A DNA stretch of 16,659 nt from Planctomycetaceae bacterium (GTDB taxonomy: Bacteria > Planctomycetota > Planctomycetia > Planctomycetales > Planctomycetaceae): positions 1 through 16,659 of the forward strand of contig WFOZ01000837.1 in the NCBI GenBank assembly GCA_015487825.1. The letters are read 5' to 3'. The position numbers and the translations under genes were made by a program. Within the stretch, counting starts at the first letter, position 1. Each line of letters begins with the position of its first letter. The notes under the pieces are model-generated. The model was not told the origin of the DNA. It worked only from the letters and a program-made list of their open reading frames with translations, and ran no database searches. Of this stretch, positions 8,567 through 15,476 are shown piece by piece.

Positions 8567-8716
8567 TTAGGAATAGTGCTGAAATAACTTCCCTATTTCA
8601 AATGGAATCAATTTGTAGGGTGCGTCGTGACGCACCTTTTTTTACCACACGAACCGGCTGGTGCTTCACGACGCACCCTACGATAAACCGAGAACTTATT
8701 TCGGGACTATTCCTTA
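8567..8716. repeat. nested inverted-repeat element, MITE/REP-like
   Basis: Two sets of inverted repeats share almost the same centre. The outer arms 8567-8590 and 8693-8716 are complementary at 20 of 24 positions. The inner arms 8615-8636 and 8660-8681 are complementary at 21 of 22, with a 23-base loop. The left inner arm also folds on itself (GGTGCGTC/GACGCACC, loop GT) and is followed by seven T. No open frame lies inside, and no clear target-site duplication was found. This is how a small non-autonomous mobile element, or a REP inserted in an older palindrome, would look. Confidence 0.7.
8615..8681. repeat. inner hairpin of the nested element, ending arms GTAGGGTGCGTC/GACGCACCCTAC
   Basis: The 22-base arms differ at one position. 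Reading the plus strand, the compact 8-bp stem at 8619-8636 followed by TTTTTTT resembles an intrinsic terminator, but no plus-strand gene lies upstream to use it. I read it as part of a repeat rather than a gene terminator. Confidence 0.65.
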
Positions 8717-8946
8717 TTGACTGATGCCAAAGATAAATATGCGATGATAACGGCACATCTTCTCTGAAGATAGCTATTGTCAGATGTTGTGTTCTGGAAA
8801 AGTGTAAACAGCGGTCAGGAAACGTAGTGCCGGGCGGTGAGTGGCAAATTGGAACAAAAGAGAAGTGGCCATATGGTCACTCGCCTTGTTTTTGTCAGGC
8901 CTTCTATTTTCAGAAAGTTAAGGCGTAGCTACTCAGCGGAAGGTGG

Positions 8947-9011
8947 CTGAGGGCAGATTGTTATTACAAAGGTGTGAATGTTCGGAAAACATTCGCACAA
9001 TCTGCCCTCAG
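8947..9011. repeat. 65-base two-tier hairpin
   Basis: CTGAGGGCAGATTGT (8947-8961) and ACAATCTGCCCTCAG (8997-9011) are perfect 15-base inverted repeats. Between them a second stem forms from TGTGAATGTT (8973-8982) and AACATTCGCA (8988-8997), 9 of 10 paired, with a five-base loop. A ten-base bulge lies on the left side only. There is no T-run after either arm, so it is not a simple terminator. It could be a recombination or transposon end, or a structured RNA; the sequence alone does not say which. Confidence 0.6.
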
Positions 9012-9483
9012 GGTTGGATGCCTGATTGTATCTGGGGGCAAATTGTCACCAATCACCCATCACTGAATAGTTACGTTAAGACTTTAACCGGGCAGGGGGG
9101 CACGGAACAGGTCGCCCCAGCTTTTCTAAAGCAATTTCCGTTGTGAGGCTACGGATATTCCCAGACATGGGATTCTTTTGGGGAGTCAACCTTTGCTCAA
9201 CATGGGGATGTTATCAGCTACCTGTAACGCCTGTTCGGCTCTGCATTAGCCAGAATTATTCGAGATCATATCTTGTCCGTCTTCTGGAGAGGCGGTGTAA
9301 ACGGCACGAATACGCTTCTGGATGCCATTCTCGAAACGCTTGGTTCTGATTATTCAATGCAGGCGACCCCTGAATTGCTCATGGAAACTGCGAACGATCA
9401 GCACCCAACAGTCTGGGCCGACTTGTACGGCAAGCGATTTGTTTCCGCGGTGGAAACCGAAGCAGACAAGCGGACGAAAGAAG

Positions 9484-9660
9484 CGTTTGCGAAGGGCTTT
9501 CGGGCTTCGCTGGTCACGTTTACTGATGCCTGTGGAGCTAAAGGAGCTGATGCGACAGGAAGAAATTTCCACCACAATGAAATTCTATGTGGGGCAGGAC
9601 GCAAAACAGACCGTGAAGAAGCTGCGACAGGCCACAACTAACACTTTGGATATCACCCCC
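9484..9660 (+). pseudogene. decayed C-terminal end of a tyrosine recombinase (phage-integrase family)
   Basis: One plus-strand frame reads LRRAFGLRWSRLLMPVELKELMRQEEISTTMKFYVGQDA, the layout of integrase boxes II and III. Compared with the family pattern HxLRR...LMRHxxIxTTxxY, the box II His is Lys, the box III His is Gln, and the catalytic Tyr position appears to be Phe (TTMKF). The residues before it do not resemble an integrase core. A different plus-strand frame is open from 9273 to 9641 (with one stop upstream, at 9226-9228, the same frame reaches back to about 9150) but matches nothing I know. A frameshift or deletion near 9480 is the simplest reading. The fragment points toward the 3' end of the tRNA-Arg gene 60 bases away, the usual place for an integrase of a tRNA-targeting element. 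Adjacent sequence between about 9273 and 9483 may be more of the same wreck. Confidence 0.6.
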
Positions 9661-9725
9661 TCAAATACAGCAGGGATACAGAAAAGTCATTCACCACAAC
9701 CCGTTGAATAGTAAAGACTTGCGAA

Positions 9726-9799
9726 TACACCCGGCGGGATTCGAACCCACGACCTATGGTTTAGGAAACCATCGCTCTATCCTACTGAGCTACGGGTGC
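9726..9799 (-). tRNA. tRNA-Arg (anticodon CCU)
   Basis: The minus strand folds into a complete cloverleaf. The acceptor is GCACCCG/CGGGTGT (first pair G-U). The D arm is GCTC/GAGC, and the anticodon stem is ATGGT/ACCAT with loop TTCCTAA, giving anticodon CCU. The variable loop is AGGTC and the T arm is GTGGG-TTCGAAT-CCCGC. The discriminator base is A at 9726. The 3' CCA is not encoded, so it must be added by the nucleotidyltransferase. It reads the rare AGG arginine codon. Confidence 0.95.
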
Positions 9800-9844
9800 T
9801 TAACGCTATTAATCAGGCACTACATGTATTACTAACGGTAAAAG

Positions 9845-9863
9845 TTTGCGAACCGCTCGCAAA
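9845..9863. repeat. short perfect hairpin upstream of the tRNA gene
   Basis: TTTGCGA (9845-9851) and TCGCAAA (9857-9863) pair perfectly around the loop ACCGC. It lies 46 bases 5' of the tRNA gene on the minus strand, so it could be a protein-binding palindrome in its promoter region or the terminator of a lost gene. No T-run follows. Confidence 0.4.
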
Positions 9864-10080
9864 TATTAGAAAAATATCAGTTTGGTTACGGCTATCAGAA
9901 TGAACCAGGTGCTGGGTGATTCAGGAGCCCATTAATAGGTAGTGATAGCTATATGATATTGCCCTATTTATTATTTGGGGCAAGTGGGAATTAGCTCACT
10001 ACAACAGGTAGGGCATAGCCAGTTGACCGGATCCAAAAGCGGCAGTGCTTACCTGACTCTTGGAAAATAGAGGTAACACA

Positions 10081-10194
10081 ATGGCTGATTCTACTCAGAA
10101 TAAATTGAAAAGCAACAAGCTTGGAAAACTGTATGAGATTCGTCATCTGGCTAGAGAGATTTGGTCTGCCCCCATTTTATGCCCCAAGGGTTAA
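10081..10194 (+). CDS. 37-residue reading frame with a strong ribosome binding site, possibly the start of an interrupted gene
   Basis: AGAGG (10069-10073) sits seven bases before the ATG, the clearest Shine-Dalgarno sequence in the window. The protein begins MADSTQNKLKSNKLGKLYEI and continues as a charged, helix-forming segment (RHLAREIW, 21-28). It then changes character to SAPILCPKG and stops. I do not recognise it. The break in character at about 10164 coincides with the start of the segment described at 10177-10362, so this may be the 5' remnant of a longer gene truncated by an insertion. A genuine small protein is the alternative. It has no neighbour in an obvious operon. Confidence 0.4.
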   Translation: MADSTQNKLKSNKLGKLYEIRHLAREIWSAPILCPKG

Positions 10195-10362
10195 TGAGAG
10201 TTCCGGTTGCGTAAGATTGGTTTGGTTCTCCGGTTTCTTTTCGAGATTCTGCTGAGCCCCGTCCGCCTTCGTTGTCGCCTCCGCCTTCGCTTTTTCACTG
10301 AGGGGGCGGTGGTCCCCGTTTGTCGAGTTTAGGCCGACATCGGAAGGCTCCAGGAAACTCAT
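10177..10362 (-). CDS. possible small protein of low-complexity, charged sequence (61 aa)
   Basis: The frame starts MSFLEPSDVGLNSTNGDHRP and is then rich in Lys, Glu, Ala and Gln (about 21-55). There is no signal peptide, membrane segment or motif I recognise, and no clear ribosome binding site. It overlaps the 37-codon frame on the other strand by 18 bases, so both are unlikely to be intact genes. It may be a chance frame inside a repeated element. An unrelated plus-strand frame stays open from 10380 to 10529, also without recognisable content. Confidence 0.2.
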   Translation of the reverse strand: MSFLEPSDVGLNSTNGDHRPLSEKAKAEATTKADGAQQNLEKKPENQTNLTQPELSLTLGA

Positions 10363-10616
10363 ATAAATTTTGTCAGTAACTTTCTAGATTTTCCACGATC
10401 ACCAAATGGCGATTGAAAAGCATTGTTCCTTATGACCTGATGCTATTGCTGGCTCAGAAAGTGCACTGGAGAATCGACCAACCTCGAATACTGGATCAAG
10501 GTTCTATTCTAGACATCCTGCTCGCTTGATTTCATCAGCCGATCCCTTCACGATACATGTTACCAATCAATTTGGCTTCCGTTGTTTCTCTTCTCGGCTG
10601 TTAAGACTGTTCTGTC

Positions 10617-13112
10617 ATGAAATATTACTTCTCTTTTTTGCTCTGCGTTGTTGCGTTGATTTACACAGACGCGATGGAAGCTGCTGAGAAGCTGATTGAT
10701 CATTATCCGGAAGCTAAAAATTCCGGTTGCATGAAGTGTCATGCGGACATCGAACTGATTCGTGAATCCGGTTCCGAAATGCTGGAACAGATTATGAAAC
10801 AGGGGAAAGAGATTGGTGATCCGGCTGGTTGTGTTGTTTGTCATGGCGGCGATCCGAAAGCTGCCGAGAAAGAAGCGGCTCACACGTTTGATAAGTTTTA
10901 TCCCGATCCGGGCAGTCCGTGGATTAATGAAAATACGTGTGGTAAATGTCACCCGCAACATTGTGAAGTACAATGGCGCAGTTTGATGATGACCGAAGCG
11001 GGCAAAATTCAGGGAGTCGCCTGGTCATTCGGTTCGCTGACCGGTTACGAGCATAAATGGGCGAATTATGCGGTGAAAAATCCGACAGATCCGAATGAGC
11101 GTCTTGGCAGCAACGTCTACCGAAAATATATGGAGCGTCTGAAGAAGATGGAGCCGAATGTTTTTGTTGATCGCCATGTCGCGCTCCCGGAAGCTCCGAC
11201 CGATATTTCCAAAATAAAAGATGATCCCACACTCGCTGCTTTTACTTACATTCGTCAGGAATGCCAACGATGTCATCATGCAGTGAAGGGTCGACAGAAA
11301 CGGGGAGATTATCGCGGCATGGGCTGCTCTTCCTGTCATGTTCCTTACAGCAACGAAGGTTTTTACGAAGGAGACGATAAAACGATTAACCGGGAAGAAG
11401 CGGGGCATTGCCTGGTGCATTCAATTCAGGGGACGCGTGAAGCAAAGGTGACCGTTCACGAGAAACAGTATTCCGGCATTCCTGTTGAAACCTGCACAAC
11501 TTGCCATGATCGCGGTAAGCGAATCGGCGTTTCTTTTCAGGGGTTGATGGAAACCGCTTATAATGCACCATTTGCGGCAGATGGTTCCGATCAGCCGAAA
11601 TTGCATTCCAAACATTACATCGCAATGGAGCAGGATATTCATTACATCAAAGGGATGACCTGCCAGGATTGTCATACTTCTATTGATGTGCATAGCGATG
11701 GTTTTCTGGCTGGTGCAAATTTAGCGGCTGTTCAAATCGAATGTGCAGACTGTCATGGCACTCCCGATAAATTTCCGTGGGAGTTGCCGCTTGGCTTTAT
11801 GGATGAATTTGAAGAATCTCCTGCAGATGGCTCTCCTCGCGGTTTAACCAAACAGCTTAACAGTCACACCGCACAAGGGACCATTTACGAACCGGAAGAA
11901 GGCTACCTTCTGACGGCCCGTGGCAATCCTTACGGAAACGTCGTGAAAAAAGGGGAAGATATTATTGTGCATACCGCCAACGGTAAAGATCTCACAATGA
12001 AACCACTCAAGACTTTGAAAAAGCATAACAAGATCAGTGATCGCGGTATCGTAGCGATGTCAACGGTCAGCAAGCATATGAATCGGATGGAATGTTATAC
12101 CTGCCACGCTTCCTGGGCTCCACAATGTTATGGGTGCCATGTTAAAATAGACTATACCAACCCTGAGAAGTGTCCAGAGCAGCAAACAAAATCTGATCCC
12201 AAAGTAAAAGCTATCACAGCGGCATTAAAGAAATCAAAGAAGGAAAATTTCGATTGGGTCGCAGCAGGGCGAAAACATATGGATCCTGAACACGCAGCTG
12301 ATCGTGGGGAATCTTCCTATGATGTGATGATCCCTGGTAAAATCAGTGAAACACGCTCTTACCTGCGATGGGAAAAACCGATGCTGGGTGTCAACGGAGA
12401 AGGACGCATTACTCCGCTTGCCCCCGGTTGCCAGCCATCGGTCACCATCATCGGTGAAGACGGGAAACCGATTCTTGTCAATCATGTCTTTCGCACCATG
12501 GCCGGAGCAGAAGGCTCTGGGGATGAAGGGCAACTCGCACTCGATATGTCTCCGGTGCAACCACATACAATGACAAAGAATGCGAGAAGCTGTGAATCGT
12601 GTCACGCTTCTGAAAAAGCATTGGGGTACGGCATCGACGGAGCGCGCAACCTGCGTCGGCTCGATGAAACAATCATCATCGATATCGAAACTATTGATGG
12701 CGAAATTCTACCTGAAAAAACCCGACCACAATTTCAGAAAATCGAAAATATGGATACTGACTGGTCACGTATCGTTTCAGAAGATGGAAAGCAACTGATG
12801 ACGGTCGGGCATCATTTTACACTTTCTCGACCACTAAATAATAAAGAACGAGCGATGATGAGCCGGGCAGGAGCCTGTACCGCCTGTCATCAGGAATTGC
12901 CGAAAGAAAATCTGGCAACCAGCTTTCTGCACCACGTTGCAAAATATACCGGGCAACTCCCCGATGATCCACACAAGCACGCCACGCTGATTCACAAAAT
13001 TGTCCTGCTTGCAGCCTGGGTACAAATCGGCGCCGTCATTATCATTCCGGTAATGTTCATCGGCTGCGTCGTCTGGTTCAAAAAAAGGAAACGAAACAAA
13101 AAACAGGCATAA
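10617..13112 (+). CDS. exported dodecaheme cytochrome c with a C-terminal membrane anchor (831 aa)
   Basis: An N-terminal signal peptide (hydrophobic residues about 3-16, probable cleavage after AMEA near 22) sends the protein out of the cytoplasm. Twelve CXXCH heme c sites start at Cys 38, 72, 108, 216, 237, 293, 349, 376, 493, 504, 659 and 754. Hemes 9 and 10 are very close (CYTCHASWAPQCYGCH). Long heme-free stretches (381-492, 509-658 and 664-753) suggest inserted folded domains or a substrate site. One membrane helix at about 793-820 is followed by a basic tail (KKRKRNKK), which anchors it with the hemes outside. The start is fixed by an in-frame stop just upstream at 10602-10604 and by the signal peptide. 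It most likely carries electrons between the quinone pool or periplasmic donors and another partner, or is a multiheme reductase/oxidase. I cannot assign it to a named enzyme. It stands alone, convergent with glpD. Confidence 0.9.
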   Translation: MKYYFSFLLCVVALIYTDAMEAAEKLIDHYPEAKNSGCMKCHADIELIRESGSEMLEQIMKQGKEIGDPAGCVVCHGGDPKAAEKEAAHTFDKFYPDPGSPWINENTCGKCHPQHCEVQWRSLMMTEAGKIQGVAWSFGSLTGYEHKWANYAVKNPTDPNERLGSNVYRKYMERLKKMEPNVFVDRHVALPEAPTDISKIKDDPTLAAFTYIRQECQRCHHAVKGRQKRGDYRGMGCSSCHVPYSNEGFYEGDDKTINREEAGHCLVHSIQGTREAKVTVHEKQYSGIPVETCTTCHDRGKRIGVSFQGLMETAYNAPFAADGSDQPKLHSKHYIAMEQDIHYIKGMTCQDCHTSIDVHSDGFLAGANLAAVQIECADCHGTPDKFPWELPLGFMDEFEESPADGSPRGLTKQLNSHTAQGTIYEPEEGYLLTARGNPYGNVVKKGEDIIVHTANGKDLTMKPLKTLKKHNKISDRGIVAMSTVSKHMNRMECYTCHASWAPQCYGCHVKIDYTNPEKCPEQQTKSDPKVKAITAALKKSKKENFDWVAAGRKHMDPEHAADRGESSYDVMIPGKISETRSYLRWEKPMLGVNGEGRITPLAPGCQPSVTIIGEDGKPILVNHVFRTMAGAEGSGDEGQLALDMSPVQPHTMTKNARSCESCHASEKALGYGIDGARNLRRLDETIIIDIETIDGEILPEKTRPQFQKIENMDTDWSRIVSEDGKQLMTVGHHFTLSRPLNNKERAMMSRAGACTACHQELPKENLATSFLHHVAKYTGQLPDDPHKHATLIHKIVLLAAWVQIGAVIIIPVMFIGCVVWFKKRKRNKKQA

Positions 13113-13150
13113 TGTTCGGTATTGAGTGGCGATAACCGACAAAAACCGCT

Positions 13151-13170
13151 GGAGTTCACGCTTCAGCGTG
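13151..13170. repeat. short REP-like palindrome downstream of the cytochrome gene
   Basis: CACGCT (13157-13162) and AGCGTG (13165-13170) form a tight 6-bp stem with a two-base loop, within GGAGTTCACGCTTCAGCGTG. No T-run follows, so it is a weak terminator candidate. It lies in the 184-base gap between two convergent genes, where dispersed palindromic repeats are common. Copies elsewhere in the genome are not visible from here. Confidence 0.4.
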
Positions 13171-13296
13171 CCTTGTGGATACTTTTGATAGCATCAATCA
13201 GGCAATTACGCTCACTTCTGTATCCATGCTTTGTATATTGGTCGGGCAGGCTTATTTTTTGTACGACGATTTGTGTTGAATGAATAGAGTCTCCCT

Positions 13297-14892
13297 TTAG
13301 CAGTACCCTTGTGCCAATGTTTTGAATGCTTGAATTTGAGCGTTTTTCCACTGTTCGTTCTGCTTCAGTTCATGCATTAAGAGTGTTGCAACTTCAGGGG
13401 CAGAGTCGATTGCTGCTTTAGCGTCCAGAAACAAAGCACGAGTTCGGCGAGCCAGCACGTCTTCGACAGTTCTCGCCATTTCGTATCTGGCGGCCCAGAT
13501 TACCTGTGAGGCGAGATAAGGAAGGCGGGGGTGCAATTGTTTTTCCAGGCTTGGATTTTCCTTCGACAATGCTCTCAATTTATCAAGATCGCTGCCATAG
13601 ATTTTCAGAAACTCATCCTCCTCGGAGATGCTCTTATCCTTTTCCAGTCTCGGAGAACCGTGTAAAGCAAGTTCAGCAGTGCATGATGCCCGGGCTTTCA
13701 GTCCACCGACATTCTCTGCCAGGTTGATAAGTTGCTCGCCCATATGTCGATATGTGGTCCACTTGCCGCCGATAATACTGATTAGTCCACTTCTCGAAGT
13801 ACGAATATCGTGTTCTCGTGAGAGAGAGGCTGTTGATTTTCCGGAAGAACTGCTACGAACCAATGGCCGCAAACCGGAAAACATGCTGAGGATATCGGAC
13901 TCGGCAGGTTGTTTTGTCAGATACCGACCTGCATATTCAAGGAGATAATCAACTTCCTCCTGAAGCGGGCGAGGCTCTATTTCCACATTGTTAACAGGAA
14001 GATCTGTTGTTCCAAACAGGATCCGCCTGTGCCATGGTATTGCAAACAGAACGCGACCATCTTCTGTTTCCGGTATCATCATTGCGGTATTGCCGGGCAT
14101 GAATGATCGCTCAAGCACAATATGCGATCCCTGACTGGGGGCAACAACCGGTTCTTCATCGTGGTGAGAATGCTTCTCTGATAGCTGATCGAGTTTTATA
14201 ATATCATCGGCAAACACACCTGTTGCGTTAATGACAACACGGCCCTGCAAAGAGATTTCACGGCCCGATTCCTGATCTCGAACAATCACTCCTTTCAGTC
14301 TTGTTCCCTCGTGAATCATCGAAATTACCGGTGCGTAATTCAGGACGATCCCCTGATGTTCGCTGACTGTTTGAGCCAGACTGACCGCCAGGCGTGAATC
14401 ATCAAACTGCCCATCGCAGTAGAGAACACCTCCTCGCAATTTATTAGAATTTAGCGTGGGAAGCTGTTCGACAGTCTGGCTCAATGAAAGCAATTTTGCC
14501 CCTGGGAAATCGGTCCTGCCCGCTAATAGATCGTATGCTTTAAGCCCGGCGTAGTAAAACCAGCTTGCCCCTGTTGAATAGGATGGAATGACAAAATGAA
14601 GTGGGTGAACAATGTGTGGAGCATTATGCAGCAGCCGTTCGCGTTCCCGCAGCGATTGACGCACCATTCCCACGCGACCTTGTCGCAGGTAACGCACTCC
14701 ACCATGCACCAGTTTTGTTGAACGACTCGAAGTCCCTTTCGCAAAGTCATCGGACTCAAGCAACACAGTACGATGCCCTCGCGTTGCTGCTTCAAGTGCT
14801 GCACCGAGACCTGTTGCTCCACCGCCAATAATGATGACATCCCAGATTTCATCACAGGAGTCAATTGCGGCTACCATTTCCTGACGTTGCAT
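13297..14892 (-). CDS. glpD: FAD-dependent (aerobic) glycerol-3-phosphate dehydrogenase
   Basis: The enzyme oxidises sn-glycerol 3-phosphate to dihydroxyacetone phosphate and passes electrons through FAD to quinone at the inner face of the cytoplasmic membrane. The N-terminal Rossmann motif is DVIIIGGGATGLGAA (18-32). It is followed by the family signature GTSSRSTKLVHGGVRYL (53-69), then INATGVFADD (221-230), IPWHRRILFGTTDLP (285-299), MFSGLRPLV (337-345) and IIGGKWTTYRHMGEQ (373-387). The C-terminal helical domain (about 405-531) is present. At 531 residues it is full length, close to the 501 of the E. coli enzyme. ATG at 14892 is preceded by GGAAAG, and a TATAAT lies about 25 bases upstream without a good -35 element. 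Met6 is a possible alternative start. It is a single-gene unit: no glycerol kinase or facilitator gene lies beside it. Confidence 0.95.
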   Translation of the reverse strand: MQRQEMVAAIDSCDEIWDVIIIGGGATGLGAALEAATRGHRTVLLESDDFAKGTSSRSTKLVHGGVRYLRQGRVGMVRQSLRERERLLHNAPHIVHPLHFVIPSYSTGASWFYYAGLKAYDLLAGRTDFPGAKLLSLSQTVEQLPTLNSNKLRGGVLYCDGQFDDSRLAVSLAQTVSEHQGIVLNYAPVISMIHEGTRLKGVIVRDQESGREISLQGRVVINATGVFADDIIKLDQLSEKHSHHDEEPVVAPSQGSHIVLERSFMPGNTAMMIPETEDGRVLFAIPWHRRILFGTTDLPVNNVEIEPRPLQEEVDYLLEYAGRYLTKQPAESDILSMFSGLRPLVRSSSSGKSTASLSREHDIRTSRSGLISIIGGKWTTYRHMGEQLINLAENVGGLKARASCTAELALHGSPRLEKDKSISEEDEFLKIYGSDLDKLRALSKENPSLEKQLHPRLPYLASQVIWAARYEMARTVEDVLARRTRALFLDAKAAIDSAPEVATLLMHELKQNEQWKNAQIQAFKTLAQGYC

Positions 14893-15476
14893 ACCATTCT
14901 TTCCGGCGAATTATACTTCTGACCATTTCAATGAATGAGGTTTTTCTGTTTTTAGCGCAGCATAGATATTGCTGTTTATATCGTTTAAGTATGCCGCATG
15001 AAAGCCAGGCGGAAATGTCGCCTCTCTGTCTGAGAGCTACAAAAGATTGTTGTCGGATAAAGTGTTGCGATTGGGATTTATTCTACTCATATTGCTTTCC
15101 TCTATACTAAAATATTTTACATCCGAGAAAATTCAAATTCATCGGTGGCAGTTTCAATGGCTCGGTTCCGTCAGAAGCACGCTTTAGCCGAACGGACTAT
15201 AATTGAGTCTATGACATGTAGTAAACTGTATTGTCGCCAATTGAATTTGTTGGAGCCGCAACAGATTGATTCAATGGTTTTGCTGTGGCAAGCTTCTAAC
15301 GGAATTCTGACAAAATTCCGATTTCTTCTCACATCCTGCGCTATTTTAGTCTGTTAACTGGACACAGAAGAATTCCAGTGAGTACGATATAGCTGTCGGT
15401 TTATGTAATGGTTTCATTCGTAAACCCGATACCGGTAATGTCCCCGACAGTTCCTTCCAAACAGGTCTGCTTGATC
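14893..15476. other. 584-base intergenic region between divergent genes
   Basis: This gap must hold the promoters for glpD (minus) and the ceramidase-like gene (plus). The frames inside it have no recognisable motifs and no ribosome binding sites. A perfect 7-bp hairpin lies at 15300-15320 (CGGAATT, loop CTGACAA, AATTCCG), and a longer imperfect one near 15392-15436 (TCGGTTTA with TAAACCCGA). TATAAT occurs at 15198-15203 (plus) without a matching -35. I see no tRNA, riboswitch or mobile-element signature. Confidence 0.5.

Larger units (their letters stand above)
8431..9272. other. gene-poor stretch with palindromes
   Basis: No convincing gene is seen in these roughly 840 bases. Frames are short and stop-rich, and none gives a recognisable motif. 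The stretch holds the nested inverted-repeat element (8567-8716), the hairpin at 8947-9011 and a near-palindrome at 8865-8880 (GTGGCCATATGGTCAC). The promoter of the minus-strand oxidoreductase gene should lie just right of 8430, but no good -10/-35 pair could be identified. Confidence 0.6.

Noticed and set aside
8619..8643. Stem-loop followed by seven T, like an intrinsic terminator on the plus strand
   Set aside because: No plus-strand gene lies upstream, and the stem is part of a larger inverted repeat, so it is better explained as a repeat arm.
8865..8880. Near-palindrome GTGGCCATATGGTCAC as an operator
   Set aside because: No gene starts nearby, and a single short palindrome is expected by chance in this stretch.
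8943..9146. 67-codon plus-strand frame across the 65-base hairpin
   Set aside because: The hairpin explains the sequence better; the translation is rich in Cys and Trp without any motif and has no start signal.
8431..10616. CRISPR array or toxin-antitoxin pair in the gene-poor region
   Set aside because: No regularly spaced direct repeats and no paired small genes are present; the repeats seen are inverted and unique in the window.
10617..13112. Naming the multiheme protein as hydroxylamine oxidoreductase, nitrite reductase or tetrathionate reductase
   Set aside because: Heme number, spacing and C-terminal anchor do not match those families as I know them, and no characteristic catalytic motif such as CXXCK is present.
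13163..13351. 62-codon minus-strand frame downstream of glpD
   Set aside because: It overlaps the glpD 3' end in another frame and runs into the palindrome at 13157-13170. It may be part of a repeat, but I cannot support it as a gene.
15145..15357. 70-codon plus-strand open frame upstream of the ceramidase-like gene
   Set aside because: No ribosome binding site, no motif, and an irregular composition with a hairpin inside it; probably chance.
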